DNA of 64,000 nucleotides from Cryobacterium arcticum (GCF_003185895.1 NZ_QHLY01000012.1:1426001-1490000); one strand, 5' to 3'. Positions 10,218 through 18,953 are shown, numbered from the stretch's first letter. The notes: generated by a model not told the origin, from the sequence alone. A program made the numbers and translations.

Positions 10218-11423
10218 CTACCCCTCCTGGGCGGCAACCAGGCCGGGGCCGCCGCGCAGGCGGAGCGCCACCGCCGAGGTGCCGAGCGCCAACACGATGA
10301 GCACCGGGGCGGCCACGTCGAGCGCGGTCTGCAGGCCCACCGCGGTGGCCTCGAGCCCCACCAGCACGGCGATGATGCCCTGCATCAGGTAGGCCGCGGT
10401 GTAGACCACCGAGATCGTGCCTGCCCGGTGGTGCGCCGGAGCGTGCTTGTTCACCAGGCCCAGGCCACCGAGGAAGAGGAGCCCATAGCCGACGCCGGCG
10501 GCCACCGAGGTGACCGCGAACACCGGCAGCGACGCCGTGGCCGCGCTGACCACGAGCAGCGCCACCGCGCTGGCACTGGCCAGGCCGCCGATGCCGATGG
10601 CCACGCGCGCGGGCATCCGCTTGGCGGCGAGGGCGGTGATGCCGATCACGACGGAGGTGATGGCGAGCACCAGGCCGGAGACCAGGGTGTTGCTCGAGTG
10701 GATGAGGTCGGCCGAGATCTGCGCGCCGAGCGAGAGCAGCACGGCGCCCACCGCGAATGCCGTCGTGACGGCCAGGGCGGCGGCGGTCACGGTGCCGCGC
10801 AGGGCCGCCGGTACGTGGATGGGCCGCGGCCGCCAGCGGGTCGCGGTCTGGGTGTCTGGCACATGCTTGGGCAGCGAGAGCACCGCCACGAACGCCAGCG
10901 CGGCAGCCACGACGACCACCCAGTAGCTGAGCTGGCGCGGGTTGGGCGCGTACTGCACCAGGGCGCCGGCGATGATCGTGGCCAGCGCCAGCCCCGCCGC
11001 CGTGGCCGCGGTGTTGACCGAGCTGGCGCGTGCGGTGCCGCCTCGGGTGTTGAACTCCACCATCGCGGCGCTGGCCGGCGCCATCGCCAAGCCCACGCCG
11101 ATGCCCTGGAAGGCCCGGGCGACGAACAGCCAGCCCTCCGCCGGAGCCACGGCGAACAGCAACGCTCCGACGAACATGGCGCCGACCCCAGCGAGCATGG
11201 TGGCGCGGCGGCCGATGTGGTCGGAGATGTCGCCGAAGACGAGCAGCACCACCACCAGCACCAGCGGATAAACGGCGAAGAGCGTGGTCGTGGCCGCGGG
11301 CGACATGTTCCAGTCGTGCGCGTAGAGCGGGTAGATCATGGTGGGCGATCCGCTGGCCCAGAGGGCGAGCATCGCCACGGACGCGGCGGCCCAGAACCGA
11401 GTGGCGGGATGGGTGACTGACAT
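10218..11423 (-). CDS. MFS transporter (drug efflux type)
   Basis: A 401-residue major facilitator with about 12 hydrophobic segments. The loop 2-3 signature is GDISDHIGRRATML and a motif C-like stretch is seen at AFQGIGVGLAMAPASAAMVE. The start at 11423 (MSVTHPATRFW) is chosen because the first membrane helix begins there; the upstream frame to 11792 overlaps the divergent HxlR gene and is not protein-like. A TGGAG box precedes the ATG. It is divergent from the HxlR regulator across 169 bp, an arrangement typical of an efflux pump controlled by its neighbour. Confidence 0.87.
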   Translation of the reverse strand: MSVTHPATRFWAAASVAMLALWASGSPTMIYPLYAHDWNMSPAATTTLFAVYPLVLVVVLLVFGDISDHIGRRATMLAGVGAMFVGALLFAVAPAEGWLFVARAFQGIGVGLAMAPASAAMVEFNTRGGTARASSVNTAATAAGLALATIIAGALVQYAPNPRQLSYWVVVVAAALAFVAVLSLPKHVPDTQTATRWRPRPIHVPAALRGTVTAAALAVTTAFAVGAVLLSLGAQISADLIHSSNTLVSGLVLAITSVVIGITALAAKRMPARVAIGIGGLASASAVALLVVSAATASLPVFAVTSVAAGVGYGLLFLGGLGLVNKHAPAHHRAGTISVVYTAAYLMQGIIAVLVGLEATAVGLQTALDVAAPVLIVLALGTSAVALRLRGGPGLVAAQEG

Positions 11424-11557
11424 GCGGCTCCAGACCGGATGGGGCGCAGTCGGCTGACCCCCCAGAACTGGTGAGGTGGCGCCGAGGGCGACGGATGCGC
11501 GCCGCGTCGTTGCAGGCCGGCCGCCGGATGACTGCCGTCCCGCCACGCTAACAGGCT

Positions 11558-11586
11558 GACTTGGAAAAGCCAACTCAATGTAGGAT
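11558..11586 (+). promoter_or_regulatory. HxlR operator-like inverted repeat and -10 box
   Basis: An inverted repeat GACTTGG-AAAAG-CCAACTC occupies 11558-11576 (arms GA-TTGG and CCAA-TC). It is followed by TAGGAT at 11581-11586, exactly six bases before the ATG of the HxlR gene. The arrangement suggests a leaderless transcript controlled from an operator overlapping its promoter, probably shared with the divergent MFS gene. Confidence 0.5.
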
Positions 11587-11592
11587 GAGGGC

Positions 11593-12132
11593 ATGACAAC
11601 GGAATCCTCCGATGCTCCCGCGGCACCGGCCACAGCCAAACGCTCAGCCGGCGACGTGCGCTGCTCGATCGCCCGCACTATGCAGGTGCTCGGCGACAGG
11701 TGGACGATCCTGATCGTGCGCGAGGGCTTTCGCGGCAGCACCCGGTTCACCGACTTCCGCCGGGTGCTCGGCATCCCCACCGACATCCTCACCTCCCGGC
11801 TGGCCTCCCTCGTGGAGGCCGGCGTGCTCGAGCGCCGGGGCTACCGGGAGCCAGGTGCCCGCGAGCGCTTCGACTACCACCTCACCGCCGCCGGCATTGC
11901 CCTGCTGCCCGTACTCGGCGCCCTCACCCAGTGGGGCAACGACTACCGACCCTCCGGCCACGGCCCGAGTCGCCTCTACCAGCACGCCGCCACCGGCGAG
12001 GCCACCACGGTCGCGTTCGTCACGGCCGACGGCCGCGTGGTGCCGCCCGCCGACATCGCTATCGTGCCCGGTCCGGGCGAGAACGACCCCGAGGTCGGAC
12101 CCATCCGCCCCATCGCCGTCGCGCAGGCCTGA
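11593..12132 (+). CDS. HxlR-family transcriptional regulator
   Basis: A 179-residue winged-helix regulator. The HxlR signature is clear: CSIARTMQVLGDRWTILIVR, then FRGSTRFTDFRRVLGIPTDI as helix-turn-helix, then LTSRLASLVEAGVLERRGY as wing. The C-terminal 70 residues (ALTQWGNDYRPSG onward) are the usual extension. HxlR proteins respond to electrophiles or phenolic and redox signals and act on adjacent oxidoreductase or efflux genes. Here the divergent MFS gene is the likely target. Confidence 0.92.
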   Translation: MTTESSDAPAAPATAKRSAGDVRCSIARTMQVLGDRWTILIVREGFRGSTRFTDFRRVLGIPTDILTSRLASLVEAGVLERRGYREPGARERFDYHLTAAGIALLPVLGALTQWGNDYRPSGHGPSRLYQHAATGEATTVAFVTADGRVVPPADIAIVPGPGENDPEVGPIRPIAVAQA

Positions 12133-12273
12133 CCCGCCGACACACGCTGCAGAGGATCTCGGCCGGAGAAAAGGATGGCCCCAACCGGGGTTTCGGCGCA
12201 CGGGCAGCGGCAGTACCGTGTCAAGCGGGTGACGGATACGCCCACTGCCTGACGACGGAAGGAGCCCGACATC

Positions 12274-12702
12274 ATGTCCAGCCCGACCACCCGTAGCGGC
12301 GGTTACATTCCCCCCGGCTCTTTCATGCGCAGGGTCGCCAATCCGCTCGTGCGAGCGCTCGGCGGCCCCGTGCTCATCGTGCGGGGCCGCATCAGCGGCC
12401 ATCCGATCGGCACCCCGGTGGCGCCCTTCGACTACGCGGGCGACCGGTACCTGATCGCACGCCGCGGCGAGACCCAGTGGGTGCGCAACCTGCGCATCGC
12501 CGGGCGCTGCGAGCTGCGGCTGCGCTGGCGGCACGTTCCGTTCCACGCCACCGAACTGCGCGGTGACGAGCACCAGCTCGTGGTGGGTGCGTATCTCAAG
12601 CGTCTCGGCCGCCGGGCCGATGCTTTTCTGGCCGAGCTGCCGAATCCGGCCGACCACCCGATCTTCCGGCTCGACCCGATCGGGCCACCGATCCACGGCT
12701 GA
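12274..12702 (+). CDS. F420-type (DDN-like) nitroreductase family oxidoreductase
   Basis: A 142-residue protein of the deazaflavin-dependent nitroreductase (split-barrel) family. Diagnostic parts are LIVRGRISGHPIGTPVAPF, DYAGDRYLIARRGETQWVRN and LRIAGRCELRLRWR, which form the characteristic nitroreductase/F420-binding barrel. Such proteins use F420H2 to reduce quinones or other substrates, often at the membrane. This fits an actinobacterial host that makes F420, although no F420 biosynthesis gene is in the window. A GGAAGGAG site lies 8-10 bp before the ATG. Confidence 0.85.
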   Translation: MSSPTTRSGGYIPPGSFMRRVANPLVRALGGPVLIVRGRISGHPIGTPVAPFDYAGDRYLIARRGETQWVRNLRIAGRCELRLRWRHVPFHATELRGDEHQLVVGAYLKRLGRRADAFLAELPNPADHPIFRLDPIGPPIHG

Positions 12703-12719
12703 GCGCCATCACCCGTCAC

Positions 12720-14336
12720 TCAGCCCTCGGCCAGTCCCACCAGGCGCAGCCAGGTGGCGAGCGACGCTTCGTCGACCACCGGCGCCCGCAGGGCCACATA
12801 GCCGTCGGGTCGCACCACGAGCATGCCCGTTCCCGGCCGGTCGTCGAGCCGGTAGGCGTGCACCAGCGGTCCCAGCATCGACTCCGGCACTGCCCGGGCG
12901 CCGGACTGCAGCAGGATGTGCACGCCGGGCTCGTTGATCAACTCGTGCAGGCGCACCCGCCGGCCGGCACAGCGCACCAGGGTGTCGGCGACCCGTGAGC
13001 CGGGCCGCAAACCGCGCTGGGCCAGGCCGCCGCGCACTCGCACGACCGAGGCGGGCACCTCCATCGAGAGCGGGCTGCGCGCATATCGCAGCCGGAGTTG
13101 CGCGAGCGAGCGCACCACCGCCGCGCTCACCCGGCGCTGCCGCAGCAGAAACGGCACGATCGGAGCGATCAGGGGCACCGCGCCCACTCGGGCCAGTTGG
13201 GCGAGCGGATGCGGGCTGGCCGCGACCCGGTAGAGCGCGTGCGTGCGCCGCAACACGGCTCGGTCCGCCCGGCGGCGCTCCTGGTTATAGGAGTCGAGCA
13301 GGGCAGGCCGTGCCGTCGAGGATGCGCCCGCGGCAAAACCCAGCTTCCAGCCGAGGTTGACGGCGTCGTGGATGCCGGCGTTCACGCCCTGCCCGCCCAC
13401 CGGCGGATGCACGTGCGCGGCTTCCCCGGCCACGAACAACGGTCCCCGGCTGAACCGGCTGGCGAGCCGGTGCTGCACGCGCACCTCGGCCGACCAGGCC
13501 ACAGCCTCCACCCGCGCCGGCAGCGCGACATCGTCGAGGAGGTGCTGCAATTCGGTGCGCGAGACCGGCGCACCCGTCTCGCCGGCCGGCGGGAGATCCG
13601 CGGCCGCGGGGCGGGAGGCGTGCATGCGCCACCCGGCGCCCGCCCCCGGAGGCACCAGCACGGCCACCCCGCTTCGGCCGACGCCCACGTGCGCGGTGTC
13701 GGCCTCCAGCAGAACCGGTTCAACGGCCCGGCTGCCGGCGACCGTCGCCGCGGGTCCCAGCTCCACGTCGGCGAGCACCGCCTCCCGGCTGTCGTCGCCG
13801 CCGATCCAGCCTCCGACCGACCGGCGCACTAGGCTGGTCGGTCCGTCACAGCCGGCCAGGAAGCGGCAGTGCACCTCATCGGCGGGCAGACCGGCACGGC
13901 GCAGCACAGCCCGGGCGCCGCCGGCACCCACCCGGGCCACGCGCACCACCTCCACGCCGTGCTCCACCTCCAGGCCGCGCTCGGCGAGCGCCGCCGCCAG
14001 CACCTCCTCGAGCTCCCCCTGCCGGATGCGCAACAAGTACGGGAACGCGGTACCGGGAAGCTCCAACCGGCCGAGGGTGAGGCTCACCACCCGCGAGCGC
14101 AGGTGCAGCCGCGCCGCCACGGAGCGTTCCCCGCGCGCGAAGAGGGCCTCGGTCACCCCGAGGGGTCGCAAAAGTTCGAGGCTGCGCGGATGCAACACCA
14201 CAGTCGGCGAGGGCCCCTGCGGCTGCGACCGGCGTTCCACGACTCGCACCCGGGCGCCGTGGGCCGCTGCCTGCAGGGCCAGGGTGAGCCCCGTGCTGCC
14301 GGCGCCGACGACGAGCAGGTCGGTGTCGTAGGTCAT
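12720..14336 (-). CDS. FAD-dependent aromatic-type monooxygenase
   Basis: A 538-residue class A flavoprotein monooxygenase. The dinucleotide-binding GAGSTG is at residues 11-16 (LLVVGAGSTGLTLALQAAAH), a DG motif occurs in AGCDGPTSLVRRS, and the second FAD motif is FVAGEAAHVHPPVGGQGVN. In the last motif the usual GDAAH has Glu in place of Asp. A C-terminal thioredoxin-like domain (from GRRVRLHELINEPGVHILLQ) matches the PHBH/MhpA/RdmE subgroup. It should hydroxylate an aromatic or polyketide substrate using NAD(P)H. The start at MTYDTDLLVVG is chosen because the Rossmann strand begins there. Confidence 0.9.
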   Translation of the reverse strand: MTYDTDLLVVGAGSTGLTLALQAAAHGARVRVVERRSQPQGPSPTVVLHPRSLELLRPLGVTEALFARGERSVAARLHLRSRVVSLTLGRLELPGTAFPYLLRIRQGELEEVLAAALAERGLEVEHGVEVVRVARVGAGGARAVLRRAGLPADEVHCRFLAGCDGPTSLVRRSVGGWIGGDDSREAVLADVELGPAATVAGSRAVEPVLLEADTAHVGVGRSGVAVLVPPGAGAGWRMHASRPAAADLPPAGETGAPVSRTELQHLLDDVALPARVEAVAWSAEVRVQHRLASRFSRGPLFVAGEAAHVHPPVGGQGVNAGIHDAVNLGWKLGFAAGASSTARPALLDSYNQERRRADRAVLRRTHALYRVAASPHPLAQLARVGAVPLIAPIVPFLLRQRRVSAAVVRSLAQLRLRYARSPLSMEVPASVVRVRGGLAQRGLRPGSRVADTLVRCAGRRVRLHELINEPGVHILLQSGARAVPESMLGPLVHAYRLDDRPGTGMLVVRPDGYVALRAPVVDEASLATWLRLVGLAEG

Positions 14337-14537
14337 GCCGACCCGGGTTCCCCCGGCGCCGGATCGATCCGGGCGGGCGACGACCCGTTCAGTCCCACCA
14401 CCAGCACCTCCCAGCACCGGCCGGGCCGGTTCACGACACAGCCAGCATAAGCAGCGGTCGCGCCGGCGGGAAGACCCGGGGCCGATCGGGCCAGAGAGGT
14501 CGGCACGCCGACTCGCCCCGCGCTAGCCTGAGGAGGA

Positions 14538-14636
14538 ATGTTCCACCGGCCCATCGCCGCGTTCGCACCAGTCCCCCGGCCTCTCGCGGTGGCATTCCTG
14601 CCATTTCTCTTCCCCGCGCGTCCGAAGGACTCATGA
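14538..14636 (+). CDS. Possible 32-residue leader peptide
   Basis: A short open frame beginning with ATG at 14538 directly behind a strong GAGGAGG ribosome binding site (14530-14536), which itself follows a TAGCCT -10-like box at 14524-14529. It ends in TGA at 14634-14636, overlapping the ATG of the downstream GNAT gene (ATGA). The peptide is proline- and phenylalanine-rich (MFHRPIAAFAPVPRP at the start). The perfect stop-start overlap suggests translational coupling, so it may be a regulatory leader. No homology is claimed. Confidence 0.45.
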   Translation: MFHRPIAAFAPVPRPLAVAFLPFLFPARPKDS

Positions 14637-15187
14637 CCCCGAACAATCCGCTTGATAAACCGTGGCCGTCAACTGCGATGCCCGCGGTGCAGCTGATTCA
14701 GTTGAACCGTGCCACCATCGACGCCCTCGCCGACGAGGATCTCGATCTGGCCAATGAGCAGGCCACCGTGGAGCTCAGCCCGTATTTCGTCGAGCCGGCC
14801 AGCGCCCGCACCTGGCGGTATCGCAGCCGGCAACTCGCCCTCACCCCGGAGGACGCGGACTGGATCACCCGGGTCATCTACGACCCGGTGCGCCGCCTCG
14901 CGGTGGGTCAGTCCGGCTATCACGGAGCTCCCGATACGCGCGGTATGGTCGAGGTCGGCTACGCCGTCGACGTGGCCTTCCGTCGGCGCGGTTACGCCCG
15001 CTCCGCGCTCACCGCCCTGCTGGCCCGGGCCGCCCTGGAACCGGCGGTCACCGTGGTGCGAGCCACCATCAGCCCCGGGAACCTGGCGTCCCTCGCCCTC
15101 GTGGCCCAGTTCGGTTTCGTCGAGGTGGGCGAACAGTGGGATGACGAGGACGGCCTCGAGACGATTTTCGAGCTGCCGGTCGCCTGA
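14633..15187 (+). CDS. GNAT-family N-acetyltransferase
   Basis: A 184-residue acetyltransferase of the RimJ/GCN5 type. The acetyl-CoA binding core is seen in VEVGYAVDVAFRRRGYARSA (the R-R-G-Y-A pattern), followed by ALTALLARAA. The C-terminal signature is ATISPGNLASLALVAQFGFV. The N-terminal 80 residues are less conserved. Acceptor substrate unknown. An AAGGA box lies seven bases before the ATG, and the start overlaps the stop of a possible leader peptide. Confidence 0.87.
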   Translation: MTPNNPLDKPWPSTAMPAVQLIQLNRATIDALADEDLDLANEQATVELSPYFVEPASARTWRYRSRQLALTPEDADWITRVIYDPVRRLAVGQSGYHGAPDTRGMVEVGYAVDVAFRRRGYARSALTALLARAALEPAVTVVRATISPGNLASLALVAQFGFVEVGEQWDDEDGLETIFELPVA

Positions 15188-15196
15188 CCCGCGCTA

Positions 15197-15210
15197 GTTC
15201 GGTTCCGAAC
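15197..15210. promoter_or_regulatory. 14-bp inverted repeat between GNAT and MFS genes
   Basis: GTTCGG-TT-CCGAAC with perfect six-base arms lies 10 bp after the GNAT stop and about 135 bp before the MFS start. It is too short and lacks the T-run of a classical terminator, so an operator is equally possible. Confidence 0.3.
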
Positions 15211-15345
15211 CGTATCGAGCGGCCGGCGCCGGGTGCCGATTGCCGCCGCGCGCAGCATCCGTGCCAAGCTTGATCCGTCGCGCCGCAAGCCCGACCCGCA
15301 CTCGCCCGCACGGGCACGCCCCCAGCCAGGAAGACCGCCGACGCA

Positions 15346-16608
15346 ATGACGCATCCCGCCCGCACCACCGCCCGTCCTGCCGTGGAGGTGCGCCGCGCCC
15401 GATTCGCCGTCGCCGTACTCTTCTTCACCAACGGTGCCCTGTTCGCCAACCTGATTCCGCGCTACCCGGCGATCAAAGCAGAGCTCGGCCTCAGCAACGC
15501 TGAATTCGGCCTCGCCGTAGCGGCGTTCCCGCTCGGCGCGCTGATCGCGGGCCTCGCCGCCGGCATGCTCATCCGCCGGTTCCGTTCGTCCCGGGTGGCC
15601 ATCGCCGGCACCGTGCTCACCTCGGTGGGCCTGGTCATCGCCGGTCTCGCGCCCAGCTGGATCGCTCTGGCCGCGGGCATCTTCCTGGCCGGCGCCATGG
15701 ACTCCATCACCGATGTGGCCCAGAACTCGCACGGCCTCAGGGTGCAGCGGCTCTACCAGCGCAGCATCCTCAACTCCTTCCATGCCGTGTGGAGCATCGG
15801 CGCCGTCACCGGCGGATTGCTCGGTGCGGCCGCTGCCCAGCTGGAGGTGCCGCGCGGCACCCATCTCGCGGTCTCGGCCGTCACGTTCAGCCTGTTTGCG
15901 CTCTACACCTACCGGTTCCTGCTCGCCGGCCCCGAACCGGTGGAACCCGAGGTTGCGGCAGTGACCGACGCGCACCCGGTCGCGCCCAGCCGCGGCCGGA
16001 TCGTCCGCTGGCTGGTGCTCGGCGCGCTCGTGGTGATCGCCGCCTCCGGCGCCGTGGTCGAAGACGCCGGGGCGTCGTGGTCGCCCATCTACCTCACCGA
16101 CACGCTCGAGACCTCCGCCCTGGTCGCCGGTCTCGGATTCATCGCCCTGCAGGGCATGCAGTTCATCGGCCGCCTGCTCGGCGACGGCCTGGTCGACAGG
16201 TTCGGCCAGCGGGCCGTCGCCCGCAGCGGCGGGGCGATCGTCTTCCTGGGCATGGGCACGGCCCTCGCCTTCCCGTCGATCCCCGGCACCATCGTGGGCT
16301 TCGGCCTCGCCGGGCTGGGCGTGGCCACCCTGATTCCCGCCGCCATGCACGCGGCCGACGAGCTTCCCGGCTTCCGCGCCGGCACCGGACTCACCATCGT
16401 CGCCTGGTTGCTGCGGCTGGGCTTCCTGGCCTCCCCGCCGATCGTGGGCGCCATCGCCGACCTCACCACACTCCGATACGGTCTGCTCGTGGTGCCGCTG
16501 GCCGGCCTGCTCGTGGTGCTGTTCGCGCCCGTGCTGGCCACCAGGGTGCGCCCGGTTCCTCCGGCTGCGACACCCTCAGACGAACCCGAACTCACCAGCG
16601 CGGGCTGA
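15346..16608 (+). CDS. MFS transporter
   Basis: A 420-residue major facilitator with about 12 membrane segments. Helices begin at VAVLFFTNGALFANLIPRYP and continue through AVAAFPLGALIAGLAAGMLI. The sequence SHGLRVQRLYQRSILNSFHA is characteristic of a subgroup related to sugar/unknown-substrate permeases. The second half begins at RIVRWLVLGALVVIAASGAV and contains GRLLGDGLVDRFGQRAV. Substrate is unknown. AGGAAG lies 13 bp before the ATG. The gene is convergent with a small membrane protein. Confidence 0.85.
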   Translation: MTHPARTTARPAVEVRRARFAVAVLFFTNGALFANLIPRYPAIKAELGLSNAEFGLAVAAFPLGALIAGLAAGMLIRRFRSSRVAIAGTVLTSVGLVIAGLAPSWIALAAGIFLAGAMDSITDVAQNSHGLRVQRLYQRSILNSFHAVWSIGAVTGGLLGAAAAQLEVPRGTHLAVSAVTFSLFALYTYRFLLAGPEPVEPEVAAVTDAHPVAPSRGRIVRWLVLGALVVIAASGAVVEDAGASWSPIYLTDTLETSALVAGLGFIALQGMQFIGRLLGDGLVDRFGQRAVARSGGAIVFLGMGTALAFPSIPGTIVGFGLAGLGVATLIPAAMHAADELPGFRAGTGLTIVAWLLRLGFLASPPIVGAIADLTTLRYGLLVVPLAGLLVVLFAPVLATRVRPVPPAATPSDEPELTSAG

Positions 16609-16630
16609 CCCCCGCTCGGCTGGCCGCCAC

Positions 16631-16642
16631 GTTCCGCGGAAC
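16631..16642. terminator. Short palindrome between convergent genes
   Basis: GTTCCGCGGAAC is a perfect 12-bp palindrome in the 38-bp gap between convergent gene ends. It could serve as a weak bidirectional terminator. No T-run is present, so the call is tentative. Confidence 0.25.
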
Positions 16643-16646
16643 CGTC

Positions 16647-16901
16647 CTAGGCGTCCGGCATCTGGTTGGGCGCGCGCACCTCGCGCGCCGGCTCGTCGGG
16701 TCGCAAGACCAGGCCCAGGAACACGGCAGTGCCCAGCACGCCCACCAGCATGCTGCCGGCGCCGACCAAGGTGTCGGCCGGCGCGACCTCTGCGGCGAGC
16801 GCATCGGGTCGCAGCCCGAGCGTGAAGAGGAACACCGTGCCGGCGATACCGACCAGGATGCAGACGATCAGACCGATCACGCAGAGCATGCGGCGGTTCA
16901 C
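16647..16901 (-). CDS. Small membrane protein with two hydrophobic helices
   Basis: An 84-residue protein with a first membrane helix MLCVIGLIVCILVGIAGTVF near the N-terminus and a second LVGAGSMLVGVLGTAVFLGL, separated by about 20 residues rich in Ala and Asp. The start is a GTG preceded by AAGGAG at a good distance. I do not recognise the family. It stands alone, convergent with the MFS gene. Confidence 0.6.
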   Translation of the reverse strand: MNRRMLCVIGLIVCILVGIAGTVFLFTLGLRPDALAAEVAPADTLVGAGSMLVGVLGTAVFLGLVLRPDEPAREVRAPNQMPDA

Positions 16902-17033
16902 GCTGTGCTCCTTCTGATGGTGAAACTTGTGTTGTTAGCTAACCACAGTTCGGCCCTGGTCAGGGAATTAGTTCGCAATGCCGAGTGCGGTAGCTGGACG
17001 GGGCACCCCTACCGAGCCCGCTGAAGCCCTGAG

Positions 17034-17067
17034 TTTCACCTAGTTCGGGTGAAAGCGTGCTTAGACT
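17034..17067 (+). promoter_or_regulatory. Palindrome and -10 box in front of glutaredoxin-like gene
   Basis: TTTCACC (17034-17040) and GGTGAAA (17048-17054) form a perfect seven-base inverted repeat with a seven-base spacer. TAGACT follows at 17062-17067, exactly six bases before the ATG. The layout suggests a repressor site overlapping the -35 region of a leaderless promoter. Confidence 0.5.
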
Positions 17068-17073
17068 CGAAGA

Positions 17074-17382
17074 ATGACCGCCTCCGCCGCATCCGCTCCC
17101 ACCATCGATCCCGCCGCCTCCCCCGCCGCCGCATCCGCTGGGATCACGATGTTCGGCGCCGAGTGGTGCCGGGACTGCCGCCGCTCGAAGAAACTGCTCG
17201 ACGAGCTGGGCGTGGCCTACGACTACGTCGACCTGGAGTGCGTCGCCGACGGCGCCGACCGAGCGAAGGCCATCAGCGGCCGCACCCAGATTCCGGTGAT
17301 CGTCTTCGCCGACGATTCACACCTGGTCGAGCCCAGCGACGCCGACGTGCGCGCCAAGCTCACCGAGCTCGGCACGATCTAG
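17074..17382 (+). CDS. Glutaredoxin/mycoredoxin-like protein
   Basis: A 102-residue thioredoxin-fold protein. The redox motif CRDC is at residues 32-35 in FGAEWCRDCRRSKKLLDE, followed by the cis-proline region QIPVIVFADDSHLVEPSD. The N-terminal 22 residues are Ala/Ser/Pro-rich. Actinobacterial proteins of this type serve as mycoredoxins that use mycothiol to reduce mixed disulfides; this is by family analogy. The middle motif residues RD differ from the classic PY/GY. A leaderless start is suggested by the TAGACT box. Confidence 0.87.
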   Translation: MTASAASAPTIDPAASPAAASAGITMFGAEWCRDCRRSKKLLDELGVAYDYVDLECVADGADRAKAISGRTQIPVIVFADDSHLVEPSDADVRAKLTELGTI

Positions 17383-17404
17383 CGCGAGTACCCGCCGCGC
17401 GCGC

Positions 17405-17734
17405 TCAGCGGTCGTGCGGGTCCCGGGTACGGTTGCGCATCAGCGACCCGTACGACACGGTGAGACTGCTCGCCGCAACGATGACCGCGCCGACTCCGAG
17501 CGCGGTAAACGGCCCGCCCCAGAGCATGCCGCAGGCGAACATCACCACAGCGGCCATGCCCGAACCCAGGCCGATGGCCGCCCCGGTGACAATCCACGTG
17601 GTGGCGTCGCGCCGGTCGATCGAGCTGCCCGGTGCAGCGCGTCGCTGGTTCCGGGCGAGGCGCACCACATACATGAAAATAAAAACGACACCGGTCACCA
17701 CGAGAAAGCTGAGGATGTAACCGATTGTCGCCAT
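17405..17734 (-). CDS. Small membrane protein of unknown function
   Basis: A 109-residue protein with hydrophobic helices at IGYILSFLVVTGVVFIFMYV (N-terminus) and, after a basic loop LARNQRRAAPGSSIDRRDA, at WIVTGAAIGLGSGMAAVVMF and ALGVGAVIVAASSLTVSYG. Three membrane segments are likely. No family is recognised. It sits between the convergent glutaredoxin-like gene and the WS/DGAT gene on its own strand, only 13 bp after which the WS/DGAT gene ends. Confidence 0.6.
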   Translation of the reverse strand: MATIGYILSFLVVTGVVFIFMYVVRLARNQRRAAPGSSIDRRDATTWIVTGAAIGLGSGMAAVVMFACGMLWGGPFTALGVGAVIVAASSLTVSYGSLMRNRTRDPHDR

Positions 17735-17747
17735 GCCTGAATCTACC

Positions 17748-18953
17748 TTAAATATCCCGGTCGGTTTGGAAATTCTTGGCAGGTTGGCTTGGGCTCGGCG
17801 ACTCGGGCACCGCGAACCCGGCCAGCTCCTGCACCAGCAGGCTCCGCAGCGTGGTGAGGTCGGGGCAGGCGTCGAGGTCGGCCACCAGGGTGATCGCCAG
17901 GGTGCCGGCGTACGACAGCACGGCGAACGCGACGGTGACGTTGCCGGTGGGTGCGCTCAGCGGCAGCAGCGCCGTGACCGGGCAGCCGAACATCGTCAGC
18001 GGCGCCGCCGGGCCGCGCACATTGCTGGTGAACGTGTGGATGCGGCGTTGCCCGTTGATGAACCGGCGGTACAGTCCCAGCCGCGCCAACAGGCGAAACA
18101 GCGGGCCGAGCAGGGCCGTGGATGCGCCGCGTGCGCTCCCCCGAGCGGTGCGGCTGAGTACGGTGACCCGGTGCAGTCGCGTTGTGGCGTCGCCGACGGC
18201 CGGGATGCGCAGCGGGATCACGCCGCTGGCGTTGCCGAGCTGCCCGGCACCGGTCTGTTGCCGGGCCGAGAACGGCACCGACACCACGATTTCGTCCAGC
18301 CGTTCACCGCGCGTGGCGAGCAGCCGGTGCAGCGCCGCGGCGACGAGGCGCATCAGGGTGCCGGGCAGCTCGCGCATCGCTCGTGCGCGCAGTCGCATCG
18401 CATCCGCGGCGATCCGACGGCGCGCCGGCTGTGGGCGGGGAAAATCTGCAGCCAGGCTGCCGATGGCGGCGCCGTCGGCGAGGGCGCCGAGAACCGCCAG
18501 TCCGCCCACGCCGTCGGCGAGCACGTGATGGATCACCACGACGAGCGCGGCCGACCGGCCGGTGGCGGTCGTGACCAACCGGGCCACCCAGAGCGGCCGG
18601 TCCCGCGGCAGCGGCGTGCCGAGCAGCTCGGCCGCCTGAGCGAGCATCAGATTCTCCGGCAGTCTCTCCCCGGGCAGCTCTAGCACGCTGACGTGCCGGG
18701 CGACGTCGAAACCGGGGTCGTCCACCCAGATCGGCCGGCCGCAACCGGCGGGCACGGTCAGCAAGCGTTGCCGCAGCCGGGGCACCGCCGCCGCCCGCCG
18801 GCCGAGCTGTTCGACCGCGCGGCGCGGGTCGAGGCCCGCGGCTGCGTCGAGCAGCAGCACCGCGCCCACCTGCATCGGGGTGGATCCGTTCTCGGCGACC
18901 AGGGCCATGAGGTCGTCGGCACTCGCCCGGTCGATCGGTGCCCTGCTGCGCAT
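17748..18953 (-). CDS. Wax ester synthase/diacylglycerol acyltransferase family protein
   Basis: A 401-residue WS/DGAT acyltransferase. The catalytic HHxxxDG motif is at residues 142-148 (IHHVLADGVGG). The N-terminal family signature is DLMALVAENGSTPMQVGAVL and the C-terminal one is FTSNVRGPAAPLTMFGCPVT. These enzymes esterify acyl-CoA onto diacylglycerol or fatty alcohols to make storage lipid. The start at 18953 (MRSRAPIDRAS) is chosen because conserved sequence begins there and TACGGT (18960-18965) lies six bases upstream; the frame extends further but overlaps the next gene. Confidence 0.9.
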   Translation of the reverse strand: MRSRAPIDRASADDLMALVAENGSTPMQVGAVLLLDAAAGLDPRRAVEQLGRRAAAVPRLRQRLLTVPAGCGRPIWVDDPGFDVARHVSVLELPGERLPENLMLAQAAELLGTPLPRDRPLWVARLVTTATGRSAALVVVIHHVLADGVGGLAVLGALADGAAIGSLAADFPRPQPARRRIAADAMRLRARAMRELPGTLMRLVAAALHRLLATRGERLDEIVVSVPFSARQQTGAGQLGNASGVIPLRIPAVGDATTRLHRVTVLSRTARGSARGASTALLGPLFRLLARLGLYRRFINGQRRIHTFTSNVRGPAAPLTMFGCPVTALLPLSAPTGNVTVAFAVLSYAGTLAITLVADLDACPDLTTLRSLLVQELAGFAVPESPSPSQPAKNFQTDRDI

